A DNA stretch of 64,000 bases from Impatiens glandulifera. Lineage: Eukaryota > Streptophyta > Magnoliopsida > Ericales > Balsaminaceae. A program made the position numbers and the translations under genes. Shown piece after piece: positions 34,611 through 44,903 of this stretch. The stretch covers positions 45,567,771 to 45,631,770 of the forward strand of contig NC_061869.1 in assembly GCF_907164915.1 (NCBI RefSeq). The letters are read 5' to 3'. Position 1 is the stretch's first letter, and each line of letters begins with the position of its first letter. The notes beneath the pieces were generated by a model that ran no database searches, was not told the DNA's origin, and saw nothing but the letters and a program-made list of their open reading frames with translations.

Positions 34611-34754
34611 CGAAATATTTTTAAGAAGACTGGTCCTTTGCGGTGAAGCTTGCTGAACATTTTGAAGCCCGACCGAAGCGATATTTTTTAAGTTTGAAGA
34701 TGCGCATTAGAGGCTGACCAGTATACGTTCTTTTCGTCGAGGGCGACGAACCTC

Positions 34755-35250
34755 AAAGGGGGAGATTATGTTACGGTCTGCTCACTAAAAACTCGGTCCT
34801 AAAATATTTCCAGCACCCGTCTCTCGGCCCTAGTGTGCACATGGATTGTTTATGTTTTTTATTGAATAATTCTATTTTGTTCCTTTCTCTCTTATTTCTC
34901 TTAAACCGAATTCTGTTATTTTGGATGTTTGTTGTAACCGAATACTCTTGGGTAATTCAGCCTCTTTAAATGTTGATGCCCACTCCACTTTTTGGGGCTA
35001 TGAATGTAATCTTTTGGAAAGTTGTGCTCTAAGTTATTCTCCCGGTCTTGGACCCTTATCTTGGACTACTAGGTGTAATCTAGTAGTATTTCTTTTCTCA
35101 CCTTCGGCTCTTCTCTCCTTATCCTCGAATTCTCTTCTCATTCTATGTCCGCTGCGCTTGAGTGTTGAATTCCACCATCGTCCCGATCATCAAGAACCCG
35201 TTTCTTGAATAAAGAACTCGAAAGGCTCGATTATTGTTTAAAACTTAACA
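34755..35250 (+). repeat. Polypurine tract and 3' LTR of gypsy J
   Basis: The polypurine tract AAAGGGGGAGATTA (34755-34768) is followed by the LTR TGTTACGGTCTGCTCAC (34769) to CTTAACA (35250), then target duplication CATTC. This LTR keeps the TG start that the 5' copy lost. Confidence 0.93.
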
Positions 35251-35319
35251 CATTCATACATTCTAAAAAATCAGAGATTACAAACATAAATGACTACATT
35301 CAAACTTAACTATCACAAC

Positions 35320-37104
35320 CTAGCATTTTTCCATGCCATCCGTTTTCATTGAGAGACCTTCTTCCCCTTCCTCTTCATTTTGAATTTTCTCTTTGTACGA
35401 GTCCGTTTTGATTTAATTGAAAGAATTGTTTCTGAGAATTTCATAGCTTTTATCTTTGTTATCTTCAACAATATTTTTTGTGTTCTTGTCTTCATTATCT
35501 TTGGCTTCAGATTTAAGCTCAAACTCCACATTGGTTTTGGAATCTTTTTTATCAGCTTTATAATTCTCTGTTCCGGCTTTGAAATTTTGGGTATCTTACT
35601 CTTGAGTTTCCTCAACAATAACTCGTGGTTCATCTTCCATTTTCATTCTGATCCTTCGCATTATAGAAAATTTTCTTTTCCTCTTCACCTTGATTCTCTT
35701 TATTTTCTTTCCTTCACTACTTTCCTTTTTCCCAGAATCTTTCTTACTTTCCTCCTCTGTATTTTCCTCATTTCTGTCTTTTTTATCACTATTCTTTACT
35801 TTCACAATATGCTCTTTCATTCTTGATTCTTCCGTTTCATTTTCCTACTTTTTTGCTTCCTGGGCTATCATGATTTTTTGTTCTTCCTCAATTTCTTTTG
35901 CACATTTAGTACTAACATCTTGGAAAGTATTGCAGAAAGTACACCTGTTTGGCCTCAATTCATATGAGATTTCTATTATTGTGGGTTTTCCCTTTCAATC
36001 AACAACTGTCATGTTCTTTGGTAGTGTACTTTGAGGATGCACTTCAATGCTTATTCTAGCAAAAGTAAGGTGCTCTCCTCCCTCTGTAATTGGTTCAATA
36101 TAGAATGGTTTCCCAAATAGACTAGCAATGTGACTTAGAGCTTCTACATTATACATGTGTTCTGGGATGTTCCTAAGTTTGAACCATATTTGGGTTGTTT
36201 CCTTTGACTTGCTTAGAAGGCTCAATTCTTTAGACCATCTCTCAAATTGCATATAGTTGGATCCAATATAAGTATGCCCAATTTCAGAATATCATCCAAG
36301 TTCGTTCTCTTTTTGAATTGTAGAAAATAAATATCATAGATTTTTATAGAAACCTTCTCTAGTCCTTTTTGCTCCCATTGTTTCATTAGTGATTCATTAG
36401 TGTTTTGGAAAGATACACGATTCTTTCCTATGTAGTTCCCAACAACTATATTTTCCCATTATGCATATCTCCTTCACTTCCGTGGGCAATTTAAATTCAA
36501 AAGGAGAGTTGAGAATCTCAACTTTTGTTTTAAACTCACCCAAGTAGATTTGACCTTTGTATGCATGATCTTCTACTTTCTTTTCTGATTTCTTTTTCCA
36601 GACTTCATTTACCTTCTAGTTGAAATTGCTCTTGATAGTATTTTTTTATTTAGGGGACTTCATTATCTCCCTCATAGTTTCCACTGACCAGTTTACTATC
36701 TTTTCGTATTCTTCCTTTTTCATTAGGTTCCAATCTTGAAGATAATGTATATTCAATTGGACAGTTGTTTGCTGTATTTTCTCTTTGTTAAGAACAATCT
36801 CTCCTTTCTTTGCATGCATCAGTAGCTTTGTGATTTGATTTTTAAATCTAAAGAGGTTTTCTCTTTCATTATAGCCAACCTTCCATATTCCTTTATTTTC
36901 TCCCTGTTTTTCTAATGCACTTTCTTCAGAATTTATATCAGTAATTGGTTCTTTACCTTTGCTGCATTCCTGCTTTTCATGGATAATTTTTCCAGCAATC
37001 CTATCGATTTCTTTTTCAACTACCTCCCTTACTCCTTCTATCACAAATTCTCTGACTTCCTTATTCTTATTGCTTTTCTTTCTTCCCATTTTGATGAATA
37101 ACAA
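35320..37104 (-). pseudogene. LINE ORF1 (DUF4283-type RNA-binding protein), broken
   Basis: Minus-strand gene starting at the ATG at 37104 (or the next one, MGRKKSNKNK, at 37089). The N-terminal part to 36646 is charged and lysine-rich. The middle piece 36252-35995 has QFERWSKELSLLSK, QIWFKLRNIPEHMYNVEAL, IASLFGKPFYIEP and LTFARISIEVH, the plant L1 ORF1 pattern (DUF4283 domain). It is followed by a damaged zinc knuckle CTFCNTFQ...KC in which the His is not evident, then a Lys/Glu-rich tail to about 35320. Stops near 36300-36600 and several frameshifts break it. The plus-strand phenylalanine-rich frames here (35380-36034) are its antisense. Confidence 0.75.
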
Positions 37105-37289
37105 CAGAACACAACAACAAAACAGAGTAATAACAGAATAGGGTACACTAGAAACCCTAACTATTAAAGAATAAGGTAAATTAGAAACCCTAACCTTCCA
37201 ACCAAGCTTTGCAGATGAATTAACGACCTAGTTATTAGAGTCGATACCACGTCGTTCTGGCTGATCGTACCGATTTCCATTTATTTTCT

Positions 37290-38640
37290 CTTTTCTTTTC
37301 TTAGTTTATTTATTTATTTGTGAATAATTGTATTCTTATTATTCGTTATTATATTAATAAGTATTACCTTTAAATTTAATATTAATATTTTAGATTGGAT
37401 AGGTTTTGACAAACAAATAAACGGATAAAATAAGTGTAAAATATTTTCTAAAAATTGTTAAAATATTAGACGTAGAGACTATTTTTTTAACGGGCATATG
37501 AGACATAGCGCCAAAGCCCTTTTTCACGTGTAACTAAGCACCGAACCCTTACAAAGCTCTTTTTAGAGGCGTTATTGTTTTACATGCAAATAATTTATTT
37601 TTCCAAATTTTATAAGAAAATTCAGGTGGCGACTCTTTAAACATAAACTAGTTTTTATAAAAATCTCCAATATGATTTAATTTTATTTCAAAATTTTCAA
37701 AGAGATATTTATATTTTATATTTATTTCTTAAAAGTTGAAGAAATCGTTTTTTTTCGGGCGGATGTTTTTAAACGTGTACAGTTTTCTGGAGACCCTGTT
37801 GGGGACTTTTGATGCTTAACTTGAAAATAATATTTTGTCCATTCATTTTAAAAAAAATATATTTTACTCTTACACGTGTATTAAAGACCCAAATTTTTGC
37901 TTTCTTAATGTCCATGAGCTATGGGGCTCCAATGTGAAAATAGTATAAGGTATATATTGTTGGATGAAGCATATACATCTATTGATTACGTGCTAGGATT
38001 GTGAATGAGGAATGACAATTAAACCCGCTTTTGAGGCTTTGTGTGATTTGTGAGTTGAGGAAAAACTCTAGGAAAACCCGGATTAACCCTCTCTTCTTTT
38101 CAAATATCCACTACTATTGAAAATGAGGCATTTTGAAATAGAGGTGAGGGGTACATCCAATTGATAGTTCCTCTAACATAGATAGATCCCTTTTGGGATA
38201 GTATCCTTGTCGGTGGAACAAGTCTCTCTTAAGCCACTCCTAACATTATAACAAAAAGTCAATAAGCCAATTTTTCCAAGTCGTTGCCTTGTAATGTTCT
38301 GTCGAGCAATAAAGTCATGTCACAAATCTTTCAAACTTATGTGTTTACATTTTACGTGTGCTTGCATATAGATTTTTATGCGCTCATGTTATCCACTTGA
38401 AATTCAAAAACGGTGAAAATTCGAAAATATTAAGTTCAACGTTAGAAGATTAAGTCTAAACTTTAATAAAAGATTAAGTCTAAACTTAGAAAATTCTAGA
38501 AAAGTGGAAAAGTTAAGAAATATTGAGTCAAACATTGGAAAATTCTAGAAAATCATATAAGATAAAAATCAAGAAAATCTAGAAATTAAAAGAGAAAAGT
38601 ATAATCTAACTAGTTCTTGTCTTTGTATTTTTACTACTAC
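37290..38640 (+). mobile_element. Tat-like gypsy G2: LTR right part and leader
   Basis: Continues G2 after the LINE. The terminal block (37490-37640) has GACATAGCGCCAAAGCCCTTT, CACGTGTAACTAAGCACCGAACCC and GGTGGCGACTCT. A primer-site-like segment TCTGGAGACCCTGTTGGGGAC (37783-37803 region) follows, then the leader 37900-38340, which is the copy of 18180-18500. Similarity to G1 ends at about 38640, where element K begins. Confidence 0.6.
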
Positions 38641-38644
38641 CGAT

Positions 38645-40354
38645 TATAAGTGTAAACATGATCATGAACGACACGTGATGAAATGTCCCTACTCATATTA
38701 TAATAACTACTGCTCAACATGTATATCTATTTATCATTAAGAACACTAGATGAAGCCATATACAACTGGTTCTGTTCAAAAGATATACTTCATATATACA
38801 TGCTTCTTCATACAACTACAAGAAGCTACAACAAAATAACCTATACTCCATTTTACTAACATGATTATGTACAAGTCTTATATACATGCACCCTTAGGCA
38901 GTAAGAAAGGACCCAAAATAAAAGTCAAGTGTTTATACAAAAAGACAAGTAAATCAAGCAGCATCGGTCCCTCCTCCCACACTCTCCCCCATCAGCTTGC
39001 TCCTCTCAAAGCCTCATTCCTTCAAGTATACAAAATCTAGGGTTGAGTACCTACACCACACATAAGCATAGTGAGTCTAATGACTCATCAAGCAAATAAG
39101 TATTTTAAAACATGCTGGAATGATTTTCTTTTAAAAGGAAGATATATGCATAAAATGTTGATCATTTAAAAAGAGATGATCAGTCCATAAAAACCATTGG
39201 CATGTTTAGAAAATATGAGTTCATGGGGCATGTACAGTAAAATCTTGAGCCATTTTGACCCTACAAGCCATTCAGAGCTGATCCTGGAGGCAAGGAATCT
39301 GTTTGAGCCGTATTTGGAAAGGCACAATTAGGAGTCCAACCCTAAAAGCCCTTAACCTGTTTCGACTGTCTTTTAGTTGGGCAGTAGTAAATAGAGCTCA
39401 TGCTAGATACTCTGGTCCCTTAAATAATCAGCTAGTACATTTGAAATTAACTAACTAGAGCTCATGCCAACCAGCCTCTTTCCGTTTCCGTCAATACTCA
39501 TTCATCAATAATATGTGCCCATGTATGTATAAATCATAAGGGTTTATGTTTTATAAAAGTTTATACTTAACAAATCATGGAAACCCTATCATATTTGGAA
39601 AAAATGACGACACTTGTCATATTTAAGAAAAACAGATTGTTTATAAACCAGGCTTGTCAATAAAACCATATTATGCCATAGAAACATGTATTTCAAACAT
39701 ATATGAAAATTAGGCAGAAAATACTTGAGATACATGGCTATGTGTGGCTTTAAGAATGAGTTTAAGAAAAGGCTTGCCTTAATTTCGAAACTAGATAAAG
39801 AAGATGGTCTTGGATAGGGTTTGCTCTTGATTTGAAGAAAAACTCCTAAGTCTTGATTAAAGAGAGAGAGAACTGAATTTCCAAATGAATCAATGTAATG
39901 GGGTAAGGTGAGCTAATGGCTGCTATGCTAAGTGTGAAGCATGCAGTTGGGCAAGTGGAGATCATGCAATGGGTTAGGGTGGAATGTTATTAAGCTGCCA
40001 AGTGTTTAAATTAAATGATAAGCAAGTGGGTTTAATTATTGACAATAGAGGAAATTAAATTACGATTAAACTTTATCCTAATTTTCTGGTGGGTCCCCTT
40101 ATATGGGTCCTTTCAACTTGTTGTTTTAGGAAAAATGCCTAAGTATAAATTATAAGCCTCTTCTACATGATTTCTTCTACATATTGTTCCACAATATAAT
40201 TGACATAGCATTTTAAATCTCAGCCCCTAATAATAATAACAAGTCTATTCCTAAGTATGATTTATAAGTGAATACATAAGGGTGATCATTCCAAAAATGT
40301 ACCCTTGACCTTATTAGCCTTTTATAACAGAAAAAGGTGAGCTTGGACATAACA
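38645..40354 (-). mobile_element. 3' LTR of Del/Tekay-like gypsy K (left boundary approximate)
   Basis: On the minus strand it starts TGTTATGTCCAAGCTC at 40354, right after a short purine tract and the 3' end of an integrase gene. The LTR includes a TATA-like GTATATAAG (minus, about 38877-38890). Where it ends near 38645 is set only by loss of similarity between G1 and G2. No target duplication could be identified. Confidence 0.6.
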
Positions 40355-40683
40355 ATTCTACCCTACTTATAAAAATTTCGACCTCGAAATTTACTTACAG
40401 AACAGTTCAAGATAATTCTATTGCATATCATGTTCTACTTCCCAAGTGGCTTCTTCTATTGAACTATTGTGCCAAAGCACTTTGACCATACTTACTTCCT
40501 TATTTCTTAGCTTCCTGGTTTACCTGGCCAGGATCTGGGTTGGTTTCTCTTCATATGATAGATCCTTTGCTAACTGTACTTCTTCATAATGAATTAAATG
40601 GTTGGCATTAGGAATGTACTTCCTCAAATTTGAGACATGAAAGACATTATGAACAGAAGCAAGGCTGGGAGGTCAAAGTGCTC
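40355..40683 (-). pseudogene. Integrase C-terminus/chromodomain remnant of gypsy K
   Basis: Minus-strand reading gives VFHVS-like words, then KYIPNANHLIHYEEVQLA, DLSYEEKPTQILAR, stop, RKLRNKEVSMVKVLWHNSS and EEATWEVEHDM. This is the characteristic C-terminal end of Del/Tekay chromovirus integrase (from memory: 'YEEKPVRILDR ... VKVLWRNH..EEATWE'). Two internal stops are visible. Everything upstream, from the rest of integrase through gag, is missing: the next 91 bp (40684-40774) are again the start of the LTR. Confidence 0.75.
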
Positions 40684-40774
40684 ATAAGTGAATACATAAG
40701 GGTGATCATTCCAGAAATGTACCCTTGACCCTACTAGCCTTCTATAACAGAAAAAGGTGAGCTTGGGCATAACA
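40684..40774 (-). repeat. 91-bp LTR-start fragment of gypsy K
   Basis: Near-identical to 40263-40354 (shared GTGAATACATAAGGGTGATC and AACAGAAAAAGGTGAGCTTG). It is the first 91 bp of a second LTR, joined directly to the integrase remnant. K therefore kept only the extreme 5' end of its 5' LTR and its 3' terminal part. Confidence 0.85.
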
Positions 40775-40776
40775 CT

Positions 40777-40896
40777 TGAGACACAAAGATGATCAAGAAA
40801 GATGTGTGAGACACAAAAACGATCAAGAAAAACGTGTGAGACGTAAAGACGATCAAGAGAGATGCGTAAAATGCAAAGATGATCAAGAAAGAGGAG
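40777..40896. repeat. 30-bp minisatellite, four copies
   Basis: The unit resembles TGAGACACAAAGATGATCAAG plus AAAGATGTG and is repeated four times with drift. The minus-strand open frame 40734-41036 is a reading of this repeat. Nothing else is recognised from 40900 to 41090. Confidence 0.85.
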
Positions 40897-41089
40897 AAGA
40901 TTTGAAGATTCGAAGGCTTAGACTCGATTTCTATATACTTCGAATTTAAATCTCTTGATGAAGATAAATGAGTGACATTGTAATGAAAGTATGAGGGGTG
41001 CATGTTTGTCACAATTTGCGTTTTATCCACAGACATACGAAAATCAATTTAATACCTTTAATGCTCACATTGTTTCTTCACATAACTAG

Positions 41090-41600
41090 TTCTATGAATG
41101 AGCGTCTATTGCATACGAGGGTTTATGTGCATATGAGCAATGCATTACTTGTTTTTATTTGATAAATGTTCAAACTCACTTCGTTCTCTTGAACGCAACA
41201 TATTCATATTCATCATCATTCGCAATGACTAACCCACTAAGAAGTTTCAATGAGTCAATTTGTCTAAGGCTAGACGATCTTCAGGATATACTGATACAAT
41301 TGGGGCAATAATTTTAGGATCTCATAGTAGAAATCTAATCTTATTTGACAATTGAACCTCTCCGACCAAAAAGCTTGCGATAAAAATGAACTACGTCTGA
41401 CCTGATTTTCTCCTATTATGAGAGTATATAGGCAGCCTCTCATGAGTTTCGGTCCCCTATAAACAAAAAAAATCATTTTTATTGTAAGCAGAATTACGTT
41501 GGACTTGATTTTTCCTTTTATGAGAGTACATAAGCAACCTGTCATGGATTCAGTCACAATAATGTCCAATAATAAAATGATTTACGTCAACACTAGGGGA
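41090..41600 (+). mobile_element. Family F copy 2 and paired Tat-like direct repeats
   Basis: 41090-41345 repeats 20030-20285 and includes a broken copy of the 100-codon frame (ATG 41226, MTNPLRSFNESICLRLDDLQ). Then follow two related 60-bp segments (about 41390-41445 and 41500-41560), both with TATGAGAGTA.ATA.GCA.CCT.TCATG. They resemble the TACGTAGGCA-type direct repeats common in plant Tat elements (from memory). Confidence 0.5.
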
Positions 41601-42754
41601 ATTTTTGATAAAATAAAAATGATGGTTAAAATGATGAACTTTTAGCTTAGGTAAAAAGCTAACCTTGACCAGGTCAAACGTCAAAATCCAACATTGAAAC
41701 TATAGGCATTGAAAACGATCAAATGCTTTCACGCGATTGATTATGATCACATTGAGACGAGTGTTGACATTTCGATCCCTCTAACGAATGATAGATAAAG
41801 AAAGAAATATGGAGAGTGAAACGAGAATTTAAAAAATAAGTAAGGATAAGGAAAGGTCAATCATTTCCTTGATTGTCTCAAAAGGATCTAAAGTAACTCT
41901 TGAAATTCAAATAGAGTACTATCAGATTGAACTCACTTGAATATCTTACGGAGTGCCCAAAACCTTGTTGGAAAAGCTCATGGAAAAGTCAAAACGCTCA
42001 AACTCGGAACCATCGTTTCCAATAGAGGCGTTTAATCTCTAAAGGAGGTTATACATGAGAACTCAAGGCCTCCAATTTTTTTTTTAGGAAAATACAAGAA
42101 CTTGTATTAAACAATATTGTGATGGTTGATATATTGAAATCACCACTTGTTCAACCTAGACTCTTATCCGGATTGCTAAATACAAGAACAAAAGTGTATA
42201 GATTATATAACATACACCCCAGTCGTAGGAAAAGAAATGGTGAGAAAGACACTCATAATGGTTGAGATATTGAAATCACCACTTGTTGTTCATGACAAGA
42301 ACAAAATTACATCGATTCTATTAGATAAACCTCGAGTATTTCTAAGGAAATACACTTTAAGGCTTAGAGTTCGAAGCACATAACTTCCTGAAGAGAAACG
42401 AGATCTAATCTCATGGTACGTGGTTGAAAGATTAGGCTTTAAATGAACTTCATATATTGATGTTCGAGCATATACGATCCTTCAAGGAAAATTGATTCTA
42501 TCGTTTGTACTAGAGTTTGAATTCGTAATTGATAAATTATGTGTCAAAGAAATGCACTTACGATTGGTCTCCTTTTGAATATTTAAAGAGACAATATACT
42601 GAACCAGTTCTTGAAGATGTTTTGATCCAACGTCACCAAAACATAAGAACATAGAGGCACTTAAATACCTAGAAGGTTGAAAAGGTCTACATTCCGTTTC
42701 TCAAGTGTAGTTGAATATGCTGAAAAACTAAGAAACCCTCTATATGAGGGGAAT
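41601..42754. other. Unassigned interspersed DNA with a LINE/SINE-like 3' tail
   Basis: No gene is recognised. At 42077-42087 a T-run followed by AGGAAAATACAAGAACTTG looks like a minus-strand retroposon 3' end with poly(A). The 30 bp around GATATTGAAATCACCACTTG occur twice (42125-42155 and 42263-42290). A GGGGAATTTTT..AAAATAAAAATGA word occurs at both 41598 and 42750, possibly two copies of an LTR start. Confidence 0.35.
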
Positions 42755-44854
42755 TTTTATTAAAATAAAAATGAAAAAGTATTTAGTTACTTAGCTTAAG
42801 TGGACAAGCTAAGCCTTAACTAGAGTGAACAAACTATTTTGAATGACGAAGATTTATGTTTCTTAGCTTAAGTAAACAAGTTAAGTCAAATGTAAAAGAT
42901 TTTCACTTAAGTGGATAAGCTAAACACAAAAGATACTTAGCTTAAATGAACAAACTAAGTTAAACACATTATACTTAGTTTAAGTGGACAAACTAAGTAA
43001 TTTAAATTTTTTTAGTTTAAGTGAACATACTATATATAGAATAATTTATCTTAAGTGTACAATCTAAAAGACTTTTCTTAGTTTAAGTGGACAAACTAAG
43101 TCATAGTCGGGTTAAAAGTAGAAACACTCTAGGTTCTAAGTTTAAGTTGACAAACTAAGTCAAACACAAGAGTTTCGTTTCTTAACTTAAGTGGAGAAGC
43201 CAAGTATTTTAATGTTTCTTATCTTAAGTGGATAAGCTAAATATAGAATAACTTAGCATAAAGACATTTCTTAGTTTAAGTGGACAAACTAAGTCAAACA
43301 TAAGACATTTCTTAACTAAAGTGGACAAGTTAAGTCAAACATCATAACATTTTTAATTCTTAGTTTAAGTGGACAAACTAAGTCCTGGTCGGATCAAAAC
43401 CATTAGTTGTGAAGATGAACTAAATGGATAGCCATTGCATTTTGAAATCTCCAACAAACGTCATGCAAGCATCAAGTTGGAAATGTCATGAATATGAGCA
43501 TCATCAAGTTTTATCTCTCAATCTTTTCAATTATGTTATGAAGCGGAACCGATAAACCAATCAATAGTATAACCGGTAATATCTTCGGTTTTATAAAGAC
43601 GACGCAACTGGTAGTCTGTCCGGTAATTTATTCGGTAAAATCTTCGGTTATTATACATGACACGGACTCGGTAATTTGACCGGTTCTTACTCCAGGAAGC
43701 AGAACTGGTAGTATCCATGCAACGGTAACCTGACCGATTATTTACAAAGGGTGAATTCGGTAATATGATCGGTAGTTTGACAGGTAAGATCCAAGAGGCG
43801 GAATCTGTTTTATGCTAAGATATATTTATACTAAGAGTAGACGACAATTTCATTTTCAGTGCTAGGCAGAACAATTTCGGTAATTACAGAAGGGAGCCTT
43901 CACATGATCAGACTGTATTATTGTCATTTTAATACAAGTTTGATGAAATCTTTTGGGAAGTAGAAGTCTTCTAAAGGAGATCAGATTACCATTTCGATAT
44001 AAGTTCAATATAGTCTACTTGGAGAATATATTTGTCACACTATAGCCAAATAATTAGAAGACAAATATGCATGATGATCTGCTCCTCGGAAATCATTAAT
44101 TTATTTAATGCCATATAGACTTATTATCAAACAAGATATTAGAATATCCCAAAGTTGTACCTCAATGATCCTCAACCAATCAAATTCAAGAAACGAAGTA
44201 CTATCAAGGAAATATATTCGTTGAAGAAAAAGAATATGACCGTTGTCATATTTCTATTTAAGAGAACTCAGCTCAATCGGATAAACTACCTTTTGAACAC
44301 TTTCCAAACTGACAAATTTGGTAGAACCTTCGAACCACCTTTGTGATAACCTTTGTTTAAGCTTTCAAACCAGTGTGTGTTAGAATTTCACGTGTATTAT
44401 AAGTTCATCTTTTTATGTGAGTAGTGAAGGTTGTAAGTGGAAAGAATCTATTTCTATTCATCAGAGTGAGTTTAGTAAGAAGTCGAAAACGAGCAGTAAA
44501 TAAGCCTCGGGTGTTCGACTTAAACACTGTAAACTGTTTGAATATTCTAAGTGAATATCCTTCTCAACGTTTGAGAAGAAGGGATGACGTATGAGCTTTA
44601 TCTCCGAACATCCATAAAATCTTGTGTCTTGTTCTCTTCTTACTTTGTGTCCTATTATTTATGACTAAACTGTGCTTTCGTTGCTTCAAGTTGAAACAGA
44701 CACTTCCGCGCTTGAACTCGGTTCAAGTGTTTGTCACAACTTGCAAAGTATAGAGACCGATATTAACCTCTAACAGGGTTTCTATCAACCATCGTGTGTG
44801 TAAGCGTTCACGCTAGCGAGACCCCAGTTTCTTTCGGCAATCCCGATCCTAACA
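42755..44854 (+). mobile_element. 5' LTR of copia E (left boundary approximate)
   Basis: Ends CGATCCTAACA at 44854, two bases before a perfect tRNA-iMet primer site. U5 has the superfamily block (GAGAAGAAGGGATGACGTATG, about 44572-44592, and CTCCGAACATCCATAAA). U3 contains the CTTAGTTT/AAACTAAG dyad array (42780-43390) and ACCGGTAAT/CGGTTA words (43545-43800). A TATA-like ATATATTTATAC lies at 43822-43833. The start is placed at a GGGGAATTTTT word and is uncertain; no TGTTGG end was found. Confidence 0.65.
42780..43390. repeat. LTR dyad array of copia E
   Basis: Degenerate copies of a dyad with 8-bp arms CTTAGTTT and AAACTAAG around an AAGTGGAC centre, about a dozen copies separated by CAAACACAAGA-like linkers. 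The sequence is unrelated to the TTAGAC dyad of A-D but sits in the same U3 position. No coding potential is seen. Confidence 0.85.
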
Positions 44855-44856
44855 AG

Positions 44857-44868
44857 TGGTATCAGAGC
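44857..44868 (+). other. Primer-binding site of copia E
   Basis: TGGTATCAGAGC, a perfect initiator tRNA-Met complement. The open frame that starts here upstream of gag is an artefact, because this site must be non-coding. Confidence 0.93.
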
Positions 44869-44903
44869 AGCTTGTCTCTATACTCAATCAACCAGACGTA
44901 AGC

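Larger units (their letters stand above)
21648..35250 (+). mobile_element. Ty3/gypsy element J, gag-protease only, split by copia C
   Basis: LTRs of 484 bp (21648-22131) and 482 bp (34769-35250) are flanked by the perfect target duplication CATTC (21643-21647 and 35251-35255). The 5' LTR start has mutated from TG to TA. The body encodes gag and protease; the sequence then runs to a polypurine tract with no reverse transcriptase, RNase H or integrase. Without the nested C element J is about 3.07 kb. It is a deletion derivative that inserted in the LINE 3' UTR. Confidence 0.9.
21496..37289 (-). mobile_element. ORF1-only L1-type LINE with target duplication, split by gypsy J
   Basis: Minus-strand LINE. 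Its poly(A) reads as T9 at 21510-21518. Flanking direct repeats TTCC[C/A]TTTATTTTCT lie at 21496-21510 and 37275-37289 (15 bp, one mismatch), as expected for target-primed integration. After removing gypsy J with one copy of its target duplication, the LINE is about 2.16 kb: a 5' leader, ORF1 (37104 to about 35320), a short 3' UTR and the poly(A). No endonuclease or reverse transcriptase is present, and there is no room for them. This resembles 'half-LINE' elements, mobilised in trans or derived by ORF2 deletion. Confidence 0.7.

Noticed and set aside
35380..36034. Phenylalanine/serine-rich plus-strand frames that look like membrane proteins
   Set aside because: They are antisense to the Lys/Glu-rich LINE ORF1; poly-Lys/Glu read backwards gives Phe/Ser/Leu.
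40734..41036. 100-codon minus-strand hydrophobic frame
   Set aside because: It reads through a four-copy 30-bp minisatellite and the K LTR fragment.
44856..44903. Upstream extension of the gag frame of E
   Set aside because: It would begin inside the primer-binding site with GTG; the first ATG, at 44904, is the sensible start.
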